Source: Empedobacter falsenii (GTDB taxonomy: Bacteria; Bacteroidota; Bacteroidia; Flavobacteriales; Weeksellaceae). From it: a stretch of 64,000 bases of DNA. Positions 8,517 to 16,903 of the stretch are shown here, piece after piece. A model generated the notes under the pieces. The model had not been told where the DNA came from. It saw only the letters and a list, made by a program, of their open reading frames with translations, and searched no databases. Position 1 is the first letter of the stretch. The number at the start of each line of letters is the position of its first letter. A program made the position numbers and the translations under genes. The stretch is taken from positions 52,235-116,234 of the forward strand of contig NZ_JAAGKM010000005.1 in assembly GCF_019308355.1 (NCBI RefSeq), written 5' to 3'.

Positions 8517-11408
8517 TTAAAGAATTTTAAAACGAATTGCAAACAATTCCGTTTCAGTTATATTTTGTTCTAAACGTTTTTCTGTTTCAGAAAGTAGGTT
8601 TTCTTTCTTTTCATCTACCTCATCTTGTGCTAAATATAAACGTCTACGCTTTTCAGATCTCTTATTTTCAAGCTCTTTAATCGTTCTTTGAGCTTTCACT
8701 TTTTCATCTAAATTCAAGATTTTTTTAGCCTCAGCTTTACGTAGTTTTATTTCGGCATCTAAGTCTTTTACCTCTTTATCTAAACTAAGTTTCATATCAT
8801 CTGCCCATTGATCAAGTTTATCCATTTCTTCATCAAAAAAATCATTATTTTTCATTGCGTTAGTACTGATGATTTCTTGACAATTGGCAAAGTGAATTTC
8901 TTCAAGTTTTTGTGCAAATTCAGGATCAAGTGAAACTCCTCCTTCTTCAGTTCCGTCCAATGAGAATAATTTTAGAGCCATATCAGATTCTAATACTGTT
9001 CCATCATCTAAAATAGCTGAAGCAATGATGTAATCTTCTTTTTCAAAAGAATCAATTTCAAGTTTAACAATTTTCATCCAACCTTCTTCATCTATAAACT
9101 GTTCTAAGTAACTAATTTTAGATTTTGAACTAGAAAGATTAAATGATATTTTTTGAGTTGGAGTTTCTAATATAGAAGCTTCTTGAATAATTTGTTGCGC
9201 TAATGGATGACCAATTCTGTAAATATTAGTATGTTCCGGAACTTCATTCTTTTTTCCTTTATCATCTGTTCTCAGTAAAATATATTTCCCTTTATTGATA
9301 TTAATGTCATTAAAAGGATTTTTCTTTAGTTCGAATGAAAAATTATCATTGAATGTAGCATTATCAACTAAAACAAAATTGGTTAGTTTCCATAATTTTT
9401 CCTCAAATTTTGATAATGAATCAGTAGTTTCTAATAAATTAGCTTTTAGTTTTGCACTAACTTCTCCGTCAAAATTCTCTAGTAAAGTAGTTTTAGCTTC
9501 TAATATTTTTTCAGAAATTTGCGGTTTTAAATCTTCTTGTAATTCATCAAAAGCAGCTTTTATTTCTTCAGGTTTACGGCAGTTTTGGTAAATCATTGCA
9601 ATACGTTTTTCAAAATCAACGCCACTACCAATTGCTCCTAAAACCTCATCAGAAGCTCCAAAAACGCCATCAAATAATTGAAATTTTTGTTCTAATAATT
9701 CATATACACGGATGTCAGCTTCGTTCTTTTTGTTTAAAAAGTTAACCACTACAACGTCATGTTTTTGTCCGTAACGATGACAACGACCAATACGTTGTTC
9801 AATACGCTGAGGATTCCAAGGCATATCGTAATTAACAATTAAGGAACAGAATTGTAAATTGATTCCTTCAGATGCAGCTTCTGTAGCAATCATTATAGTA
9901 GCTTCGTTTTTAAAATAGTCTACTAATGCAGCACGCATATCAGCTGTTTTAGATCCAGTGACTTTATCTGAACCTTTATTCTTTTGAATCCAATTTTTAT
10001 AAATTTCTTTTGACTTAGCATCATTGTTCATTCCGTTAAACAATATTACTTTGTCTTTGTATCCTCTTTTTTCTAATGTTTTATATAAGAAATCTTGAGT
10101 TCTTCTACTTTCTGTGAATATTAATGCTTTTTTATTTGCACCAAGATTTTCTAGTTCTTTGAATCCTTTATCAAGTGCTGTAAAAAGGTGTTCCGCCTTT
10201 GAATTTTTTTGAATTTTTTCAGCTAGGTTTCTATATTGCTTTAATTCATCTAATTCCTTCTGGATGTTAACTAAATCTTCAGGTGAATAAATCACATCCG
10301 AAATATCATCATCATTGTCGTCATCCCATTCGTCCTGTAATTCATCAGTCGATTCGTAATCTTCATCAATTTCATCAAACAAATCAGAATTCAATTCTTT
10401 AATTAAAATACTTTCAAGTCGATTAACTAATGTGTTTAATGTTCCGAAAATAGCATATGATGAGGATGCAAGTAGTTTACGAAGTATTAATGTCATTAAT
10501 TGACGTTGACTATTCGGTAGTGCATAAAGTTTTGGTCTCTGTAAATATTCAGAAACTAGATCATATAAATCTTCTTCTTCTGGTGTAGGAAAGAACTCTT
10601 CACAAATTGGTATTCTATTCGTGTAGTTTATGTACTCCAATACTTGTTTGCGTAATGTACGATGACAAACAGGTTGAATACGATTTCTTAAATCCTCAAG
10701 ATAATCTTCATCCAGATTACGTGAGTACTGTTCTTTAAAGCTTTTTAAATCTCCAAAAACATAATCATCAATAATTGAAACTAAACCAAACAATTCTAAT
10801 ATAGAATTCTGAAGTGGTGTTGCTGTTAATAATACTTTTTTATACGGATGTAAAGCCTCCTTAATAGCGTTTGCTGTTTTATTTGCTGGTTTGTATACGT
10901 TACGAAGTCGGTGTGCTTCATCAATAATAACTAAGTCCCATTTTGTTTGTTTGATGTATGCATCTTTAGTTTTAGCAAACTGATAGGAACAAATGATGAT
11001 TTGATCCTCTTGGTTGAAAGGATTCAAATTACCTTTTTTTATTTCATCGTTAAAAGATTTAGATTCAAGAATTGTAGATGGTAAGAAAAATTTGTCTAGA
11101 AGTTCTTGATTCCATTGTTTGCGTAAATTCGATGGAGAAATAATTAATAATTTTCTTTTTCGTTCAGCCCACTTTTGTGATAATATGATTCCGGCTTCAA
11201 TTGTTTTTCCTAGACCAACTTCATCAGCTAATATTGCACCTTTTGATAAAGGAGATTGGAAAGCAAATAAAGCCGCATCAACTTGATGAGGATTTAAATC
11301 AACTTGAGCATCTTGTAATGAAGCTACGAATTTCCCTACACTATCTGAAGGTAAACGACGAGTTAAATCGTGTGCAAAATACTTTGCATGGAAGTTAGTT
11401 GAAATCAT
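8517..11408 (-). CDS. SNF2/superfamily 2 helicase-related protein of the defence cluster
   Basis: The ATG at 11408 gives 963 residues; a TTG 30 nt upstream is less likely. Motif I GLGKT lies near residues 65-69 (ILADEVGLGKTIEAGI), DEAH at 163-166 (VIIDEAHRLRN) and motif III LLTATPLQN. Motifs V-VI read ATEAASEGINLQ and RIEQRIGRCHRYGQ. Residues 390-410 are acidic (DEDYESTDELQDEWDDDNDDD) and the last 90 residues are a charged coiled coil. This is the RapA-like SNF2 architecture seen in DNA translocases and in DISARM DrmD-type proteins, although no other DISARM gene is present. It is the first large cargo gene and is coupled to the AlbA_2 gene by a 1-nt gap. Confidence 0.92.
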   Translation of the reverse strand: MISTNFHAKYFAHDLTRRLPSDSVGKFVASLQDAQVDLNPHQVDAALFAFQSPLSKGAILADEVGLGKTIEAGIILSQKWAERKRKLLIISPSNLRKQWNQELLDKFFLPSTILESKSFNDEIKKGNLNPFNQEDQIIICSYQFAKTKDAYIKQTKWDLVIIDEAHRLRNVYKPANKTANAIKEALHPYKKVLLTATPLQNSILELFGLVSIIDDYVFGDLKSFKEQYSRNLDEDYLEDLRNRIQPVCHRTLRKQVLEYINYTNRIPICEEFFPTPEEEDLYDLVSEYLQRPKLYALPNSQRQLMTLILRKLLASSSYAIFGTLNTLVNRLESILIKELNSDLFDEIDEDYESTDELQDEWDDDNDDDISDVIYSPEDLVNIQKELDELKQYRNLAEKIQKNSKAEHLFTALDKGFKELENLGANKKALIFTESRRTQDFLYKTLEKRGYKDKVILFNGMNNDAKSKEIYKNWIQKNKGSDKVTGSKTADMRAALVDYFKNEATIMIATEAASEGINLQFCSLIVNYDMPWNPQRIEQRIGRCHRYGQKHDVVVVNFLNKKNEADIRVYELLEQKFQLFDGVFGASDEVLGAIGSGVDFEKRIAMIYQNCRKPEEIKAAFDELQEDLKPQISEKILEAKTTLLENFDGEVSAKLKANLLETTDSLSKFEEKLWKLTNFVLVDNATFNDNFSFELKKNPFNDININKGKYILLRTDDKGKKNEVPEHTNIYRIGHPLAQQIIQEASILETPTQKISFNLSSSKSKISYLEQFIDEEGWMKIVKLEIDSFEKEDYIIASAILDDGTVLESDMALKLFSLDGTEEGGVSLDPEFAQKLEEIHFANCQEIISTNAMKNNDFFDEEMDKLDQWADDMKLSLDKEVKDLDAEIKLRKAEAKKILNLDEKVKAQRTIKELENKRSEKRRRLYLAQDEVDEKKENLLSETEKRLEQNITETELFAIRFKIL

Positions 11409-11449
11409 GTATTTATATCTAAGATTGTAAAGATACAAATAGTTGTATT

Positions 11450-11683
11450 TTAAATTTTGTTTTCTTTAAGCTTTATTGATTTTGTTTTATGTAAATTTTG
11501 ATCCTCTGATTTAAGTTTTTTATATATCAAGTGATTAAACATTAATGCAATAAAACAATATATAATATCAAAAAAATCAAATGTACCAGGGAATAATTTA
11601 TAGTATTGAAGAATTTCAGGCAAAAAACTTAATGTGATTGGAATAACTAAATATAGAGTAAGAAATTTAGATTTGATTATGCA
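11450..11683 (-). pseudogene. Possible membrane-protein remnant
   Basis: An open frame of 77 codons without an ATG near its beginning encodes two hydrophobic segments (FLTLYLVIPITLSFLPEIL and FDFFDIIYCFIALMF), then a basic tail ending before a TAA at 11450. It is co-oriented with the helicase and stops 41 nt upstream of it. The lack of a start codon suggests a truncated membrane gene, though chance hydrophobicity in AT-rich DNA is possible. The rest of the gap up to the integrase holds only the hairpin at 11706. Confidence 0.3.
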
Positions 11684-11705
11684 TCACGAAATTCAAATTA
11701 AAAAT

Positions 11706-11735
11706 AATGCGTCATTATATCGTTAATGACGCATT
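11706..11735 (-). terminator. Perfect 12-bp hairpin after the integrase gene
   Basis: AATGCGTCATTA and TAATGACGCATT are perfect inverted repeats around a 6-nt loop, just past the integrase stop codon. There is no long T-tract, so it may be a weak terminator or a protein-binding site. Confidence 0.5.
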
Positions 11736-11739
11736 TATA

Positions 11740-13074
11740 TTAATCGTTGAATATTTTTGCTACTTGCAATGCATTACTAATATCATTCTTTCCTATATAT
11801 TGTAAAAAAGTGTTTTCATATTGATGTCCGGTAATACTCATTAATAATGGTGTTGGAAAGTTTGGGTGTGCATAGTAATTACTAGCAAATGATCGTCTAC
11901 ATATATGGGATGAAGCAGCTTTATATAACGGAATCATTTTCATGTAATTTCGTTTATCATTTTCATCAAATTCTTTTGCAAATACTAATCTATTTATACC
12001 TATTTGTTCTAATAGAATTTTAAGGTGTTGATTGAATATTGTTGCATTAGAAGAGGTTTTTGGACTGAATAAAGGAGGAAATCCATTATATTTAATAATT
12101 ATTTCATTTACAATTGGATGAATAGGTATAGCAACCCTTTTTTTAGTCTTGACTTGAGTTATTTCTATTATACTATATTCATTACCATTATTGTCTAAAT
12201 ATTTTCTAATACAATCAGTAGTAAACCTCATAAAGTCACTAATTCTTTGTCCGGTATAACATCCAATGAGCAACCAATCTCTTGTTAAGGTTAATATTTT
12301 ATCATCAGTTGTAAAATCTCTTATTTGATCCAGTTCTTTAAAGTTGAGATATACTACATCACCTTCTTTTATTCTTTGAATAGGAAAATTTATACTAGGA
12401 TTAACATCAAGTCCGTTATTTCGTGCATCATATATAATGGTTTTAAGATTTTTTAATATTCGTCTAATTGTTGATTTCATTAACATTTTGTAATCAAATA
12501 AGAAAGTTTCTAAGTTTAAAAAGAATTCTTTATTACATTCAATAATGTTAATTTCTCTATTTATGTAATTTTGATAATTGGATATTACACTTTCAAGATA
12601 TTTATATTTTTGTTTTGTTGAGTTTTCAATAGAATAATCATTAGCTCTAATATTATTGTAATTTTGAATATATAATAACAGTTTATTGTTATTTTCAACT
12701 TCTTTTTTTCTTTCGATCTCTTTTTCTTTAATTAATGTTTCATGAGATGTAGGGAGTCCATGAAATTTAAGTATTTCATCTTCTATTGATGATGAGGTAA
12801 TGAATTCCGGATTTGACAAATTATTAAAAACGAAATTTTCAATCGAAGATAAAAGCCTATTGGAGTTATTGATTGTTGTGATAAAATCCGCATCATTCTT
12901 AAATGAAGATTTATCTTTTTTATCGTAAAGTCTCTTTTCTTCAAAATTCCAATATTTTTTTGGAATGAATATTTTAGATCCTTTCTGAAAATCATTTTGT
13001 CTTGAGATTGATACTCGAATGATTAATTGTACGATTTCTTGAGATCCTTTTACTACAAATCTTACTTTAGCCAT
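11740..13074 (-). CDS. Tyrosine recombinase (island integrase)
   Basis: This 444-residue integrase probably catalysed insertion at tRNA-Cys. The catalytic set is visible: Arg277 (GCYTGQRISDF), His390 and Arg393 (SSHICRRSFA), His417 (MSITGHQYE) and the nucleophile Tyr426 (FLQYIG). The lysine is likely in the KTKKRVAIPI strand. The N-terminus looks like an arm-binding domain followed by a SAM-like core-binding domain, typical of Bacteroidota element integrases. It reads inward from the attR end. An 18-bp repeat lies 42 nt upstream of its start, where the protein could bind and also regulate itself. It appears intact. Confidence 0.96.
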   Translation of the reverse strand: MAKVRFVVKGSQEIVQLIIRVSISRQNDFQKGSKIFIPKKYWNFEEKRLYDKKDKSSFKNDADFITTINNSNRLLSSIENFVFNNLSNPEFITSSSIEDEILKFHGLPTSHETLIKEKEIERKKEVENNNKLLLYIQNYNNIRANDYSIENSTKQKYKYLESVISNYQNYINREINIIECNKEFFLNLETFLFDYKMLMKSTIRRILKNLKTIIYDARNNGLDVNPSINFPIQRIKEGDVVYLNFKELDQIRDFTTDDKILTLTRDWLLIGCYTGQRISDFMRFTTDCIRKYLDNNGNEYSIIEITQVKTKKRVAIPIHPIVNEIIIKYNGFPPLFSPKTSSNATIFNQHLKILLEQIGINRLVFAKEFDENDKRNYMKMIPLYKAASSHICRRSFASNYYAHPNFPTPLLMSITGHQYENTFLQYIGKNDISNALQVAKIFND

Positions 13075-13115
13075 AATTGTTATTTTTTGATTACTAATTT
13101 ATAAGTAAGAGATCG

Positions 13116-13133
13116 AGTCCGACATTAGTCCGA
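13116..13133 (+). repeat. 18-bp direct repeat, right island copy
   Basis: Identical to 1491-1508 and located between the integrase start and attR. The position fits an arm-type site or autoregulatory site for the recombinase. Confidence 0.75.
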
Positions 13134-13269
13134 CTAAATTGAAATCAAATGAAATTAGAAACAATTATGTGCAATGTTGAAAAAGTCATTAAACTTTGAT
13201 ATTCATTGCATTTAATTAAGATTTAATGAATTCAATACAATATAACAAATTATCATATTGCATACTTAT

Positions 13270-13288
13270 AATCCGCTAGGAACCTCAA
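13270..13288 (+). repeat. attR: 19-bp direct repeat
   Basis: Exact copy of the tRNA-Cys 3' end repeat at 1419-1437. A T instead of a G precedes it and AAA instead of TTA follows it, which defines the repeat limits. Confidence 0.92.
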
Positions 13289-13290
13289 AA

Positions 13291-13320
13291 AGCACTAATC
13301 AATTTGATTAGTGCTTTTTT
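13291..13320 (+). terminator. Displaced native terminator of tRNA-Cys
   Basis: AGCACTAATCAA and TTGATTAGTGCT form a nearly continuous inverted repeat followed by seven T residues, starting 3 nt after attR. This is where the tRNA terminator would be before island insertion. Confidence 0.85.
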
Positions 13321-13761
13321 TATTTTCGTCCATTTATTTTTCCACAAAAAAACCTCACAATAGGTATCGAAAAGCTTTTAAATCTATCAACTATTAACTG
13401 CTTTTGATAGTTATTATCTTATGCAATATTGTGAAAACAACAATATTATATATAAGGATGATTTTAGTTGTTTTGAAGTCTGTTTGATTTTTATATTAAG
13501 TCATTTTGTAAGAAGCATAAAAATTTATTTTTTACAATTTTTTTCATCTTCTGAAAATCAGGTTGTGCGTTTTAGTACAATTATTATGTTAAAAATAGTT
13601 AAAACGTCATGTTTAAAATTTTACTTAATTATTCCATTAAATAATAAACAAAATCATTCATTATTTATGTTAAGTAAATTCTAATTAAAATTGAATGAAA
13701 GTTAAAATAATCTCGAAGTTAAAGATGTCAAATATCATTGTAGCATCAATTTATATTAAAC
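13321..13761. other. Gene-free stretch upstream of susC
   Basis: The 441 nt are very AT-rich. An 87-codon frame at 13421-13684 has poor, low-complexity composition and no family signal, so I do not call it. The susC promoter presumably lies in the right half, but no exact TAnnTTTG box was found. A weak inverted repeat CTATCAA / TTGATAG lies near 13385-13415. Confidence 0.5.
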
Positions 13762-16700
13762 ATGAGAAAAAAATTAACTTCATTAAGCTTATTCGCTTTT
13801 CTTGGTTTTGCTGCATTTTCGTATGGGCAAACGAAAGGAATTATAAATGATGGCAATGGTTTTCCAGAAGCAGATGTGCAAATTACGATCAAAGGATCTG
13901 ACAAGGTAGCTTACACAGATGAAAATGGAGAATTTGATATTGATGCTAAAATTGGTGATATTTTAATCATTAATGGAAAAGAGTATGTGGTTTCGAGCAA
14001 TCATTTGGGTATTATAAAATTACAGTCTAACTCAACTGTAGATCTTGCTGAAACGGTTGTGACTGCATTTGGTGTACAAAAAAAGGAAACTGTGGTTGGT
14101 TCTGTTGGAACTATTAGTGCAGAAGATATAGAAAATAGGCCTTTGTCTAATGTGGCAAAAGCATTAGATGGTGCTGTAGCTGGTGTACAAGTTTCTACTG
14201 GTTCTGGACAACCTGGTTCTGGATTATCGGTGCAAGTTCGTGGAGTAGGTTCTTACAATTTATCGAGTTCGCCTTTGTATGTTGTAGATGGTGTTATTTA
14301 CACAGGAAGTTTGCAAGATTTGAATCCGAATGATATTCAATCTTTAACAGTCTTGAAAGACGCTGCTTCAACTTCCTTATATGGTGCATCTGCAGCAAAT
14401 GGAGTGGTGATGATTACAACAAAAAAGGGTAAAAAAGGTAAAGGATCGTTTAGATTATCTTCTAATACAGGAGTTGTAACAAGAGCTACGCCAGAATATT
14501 CAAGAGTGGGAGCTGGAGATTATTATGTTGCCACTTGGGAATCTATGCGAAATGGCTATTTAGCTTCGAATTCTTCTGCAACATTGGCACAAGCGAATGC
14601 TTATGCTTCAACTAATTTAATTACAAATAATCTTAAAAATAATATTTACGGAGTTGCCAATGATCAGGTTGTGGTTGATGGAGTTTTAACTTCGTCAGAT
14701 GCTTTGTACAATGATTTTGATTGGCAAGATTATATTTCTCGCACTGGATCTTTTCAAAAGTATGATATAGATTATTCGGGTGGTGATGAGAAGACGACTT
14801 ATTTTGCAGGGTTTGGTTATAATAAAGAAACTGGTTATGTGATTAAGTCTGATTTTGAGCGTTATAATGCACGTGTAAATGTGGATTCTCAAGTTACAGA
14901 TTGGTTAAAATTAGGAACTAATTTAACAGGAAGTTTAATAAAATCGAATCAAGCAGATTCGAGTGGAGGTTCTTCTTACATCAATCCATTTTATTTTACA
15001 CGAGCAATGGGGCCAATTTATTCACCTTATTTGTATGATGCAAATGGACAACGTGTTTATGATACCGAAGGAAATCCTGTTTATGATGGAAACGAATCTC
15101 GTGGTAGAGGTTCTAGTGCAAGTTCTGGACGAAATGTGTTGCAAGAAACGTTATTGAACAATCAGTATCAAGATACAAATTCGATTAATTCAAGATTCAA
15201 TGCAGAGATTAAACTTGCAAAAGGTTTAACATTTACTTCAAACTTATCATATGATGTAAGAAATTACAAATACAAAGAATATGGTAATAAAGAAATTGGA
15301 GATGCGTCTGGTACTGCTGCTTTAGAAATTACGGAATATAAGTATACAGGTACAACATTCAATCAAATCTTAAATTATAGAAAATCATTCGGTTTACACA
15401 ACTTCGATGCAATCTTAGGTCACGAAAGTTTTGAGAGAAAAACTGATTATTCTAATATTCGTAAAACTGGAGAAACTGTTTCTGGTATTTATGAACTAGT
15501 CAATTTCTTGAATACAACAAGTGCAACGGGGTACAATTACATCATTAGAAAAGAAGGATATTTTGCACGCGTTAACTATGATTATGCAAGCAAATATTTG
15601 TTGTCTGCTTCTGCTCGTTTAGATAAGTCATCTCGTTTTTCGGATGAAAATAATCAAGGTATTTTCTGGTCTGTAGGTGGTGGATGGAATATTCATAAAG
15701 AGGATTTCTTAAAAGATTCATCAGTGATTAATGAATTAAAATTACGTGCTTCTTATGGACAAGTAGGGAATGATGGTGGAATTGATGAAGAACCAGGTTA
15801 TCAAGTCGATTTAGATTTATATTCTTTGGGATATAACAATGGGACAGAATCGGGAGTCTTACTTGGTCAAGTTGGTAATTCTAACTTAACATGGGAGTCT
15901 AAAAATTCGTTTGATGTAGGGTTAGATTTTGCTTTGTTCAGAAATAGAATTTCAGGATCGTTAGAATATTATTTACAAGATGTAAAAGATATGATTTTCG
16001 CTGTTCCTGTGCCAAATTCTGCTGGAGTTCCAGGAAACTCTATTTATCAAAATATTGGTAAAATGAGAAATCAAGGAGTCGAGCTTTCATTAAATTTTGG
16101 AATTGTCAGAAATGAAAAATTTTCATGGGATTTAGGTTTGATTGCTGCTCATAATGAAAACGAAATGTTGAAAATGGCAAATGGAGCGGATGATGCAATT
16201 ATTAATGGAACAAAACGTATTGCAGAAGGTCATTCTTTGTATGATTTCTGGTTACGTCAATGGTATGGAGTAGATTCTTCGGATGGAGCGGCATTGTATG
16301 TCCAAGATCCAACAAAAGCAGACGATTCTAATACGCGTACAGTTAACGGAACTAAAGTAACGACTAATTATGCAAATGCATTGTATGCTTATTCAGGTTC
16401 AGCATTACCAGACGTTTATGGTAGTATTACAAATAATTTCAGAATAGGAAATTTTGATGCATCTGTGATGTTGAATTATCAATTAGGAGGAAAAACATAC
16501 GATAGTAATTATGCTTTATTAATGAGCTCTTATCCGCAAGGGCAAGCAATTAGTACAGATATGTTATCAGCTTGGAAAAATCCAGGAGATGTTACAAATG
16601 TTCCGATTATGAGTACGGCAAATACAACAAATGCTTCTGCTGCTTCTACGAGATGGTTGGTTAGTTCAGATTATTTAACAATCAGAACAGTGCAATTAGG

Positions 16701-16890
16701 TTACAATTTCGATAAAAGAGCAATTGAAGGAATTGGTTTAAGCAATTTGAGAGTGTATGTTTCTGGTGAGAATTTATATTCTTGGACTGCAAGACAAGGT
16801 TTAGAGCCAGCACAATCATTCAATGGTACAACAACTTATCGTTACACACCGTCTAGAACGGTCAGTTTTGGACTAAATGTTTCTTTCTAA
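13762..16890 (+). CDS. SusC/RagA-family TonB-linked outer membrane protein
   Basis: This 1042-residue receptor imports an oligomer across the outer membrane together with its SusD partner. It has a signal peptide (MRKKLTSLSLFAFLGFAAFSYG), a short carboxypeptidase-regulatory-like domain at about residues 25-85 and a TonB-box-like ETVVTAFG. The plug domain carries the SusC signatures SVQVRGVGSYNLSSSPLYVV and SLYGASAANGVVMITTKKG. A long beta-barrel ends in the aromatic YTPSRTVSFGLNVSF. susD follows 13 nt later. No glycosidase, protease or sensor gene is adjacent, so the substrate cannot be predicted. Confidence 0.96.
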   Translation: MRKKLTSLSLFAFLGFAAFSYGQTKGIINDGNGFPEADVQITIKGSDKVAYTDENGEFDIDAKIGDILIINGKEYVVSSNHLGIIKLQSNSTVDLAETVVTAFGVQKKETVVGSVGTISAEDIENRPLSNVAKALDGAVAGVQVSTGSGQPGSGLSVQVRGVGSYNLSSSPLYVVDGVIYTGSLQDLNPNDIQSLTVLKDAASTSLYGASAANGVVMITTKKGKKGKGSFRLSSNTGVVTRATPEYSRVGAGDYYVATWESMRNGYLASNSSATLAQANAYASTNLITNNLKNNIYGVANDQVVVDGVLTSSDALYNDFDWQDYISRTGSFQKYDIDYSGGDEKTTYFAGFGYNKETGYVIKSDFERYNARVNVDSQVTDWLKLGTNLTGSLIKSNQADSSGGSSYINPFYFTRAMGPIYSPYLYDANGQRVYDTEGNPVYDGNESRGRGSSASSGRNVLQETLLNNQYQDTNSINSRFNAEIKLAKGLTFTSNLSYDVRNYKYKEYGNKEIGDASGTAALEITEYKYTGTTFNQILNYRKSFGLHNFDAILGHESFERKTDYSNIRKTGETVSGIYELVNFLNTTSATGYNYIIRKEGYFARVNYDYASKYLLSASARLDKSSRFSDENNQGIFWSVGGGWNIHKEDFLKDSSVINELKLRASYGQVGNDGGIDEEPGYQVDLDLYSLGYNNGTESGVLLGQVGNSNLTWESKNSFDVGLDFALFRNRISGSLEYYLQDVKDMIFAVPVPNSAGVPGNSIYQNIGKMRNQGVELSLNFGIVRNEKFSWDLGLIAAHNENEMLKMANGADDAIINGTKRIAEGHSLYDFWLRQWYGVDSSDGAALYVQDPTKADDSNTRTVNGTKVTTNYANALYAYSGSALPDVYGSITNNFRIGNFDASVMLNYQLGGKTYDSNYALLMSSYPQGQAISTDMLSAWKNPGDVTNVPIMSTANTTNASAASTRWLVSSDYLTIRTVQLGYNFDKRAIEGIGLSNLRVYVSGENLYSWTARQGLEPAQSFNGTTTYRYTPSRTVSFGLNVSF

Positions 16891-16903
16891 AATTGAATTT
16901 ATA

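Larger units (their letters stand above)
1419..13288. mobile_element. tRNA-Cys-integrated genomic island with defence genes
   Basis: The element is 11,851 bp from repeat to repeat. Seen directly: identical 19-bp repeats at the two ends, the left one overlapping the tRNA-Cys 3' end; a tyrosine recombinase gene at the right end; all genes transcribed leftward; and a tRNA-type terminator left just outside the right repeat. Cargo consists of an SNF2 helicase, AlbA_2 ATPase, Mod, Res and a zinc-finger frame. No relaxase, conjugation gene or clear excisionase is present, so it is an integrative element without its own transfer functions. An intervening tRNA target plus a site-specific recombinase is the classical genomic-island arrangement. 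Confidence 0.9.

Noticed and set aside
8517..11408. Calling the cluster DISARM
   Set aside because: Only a SNF2-type protein and a methyltransferase are shared; no DrmA, DrmB or DrmC-like gene is present, and the nuclease is a type III Res.
13421..13684. 87-codon frame upstream of susC
   Set aside because: Low-complexity composition, no signal, family or ribosome-binding context; likely chance in AT-rich DNA.
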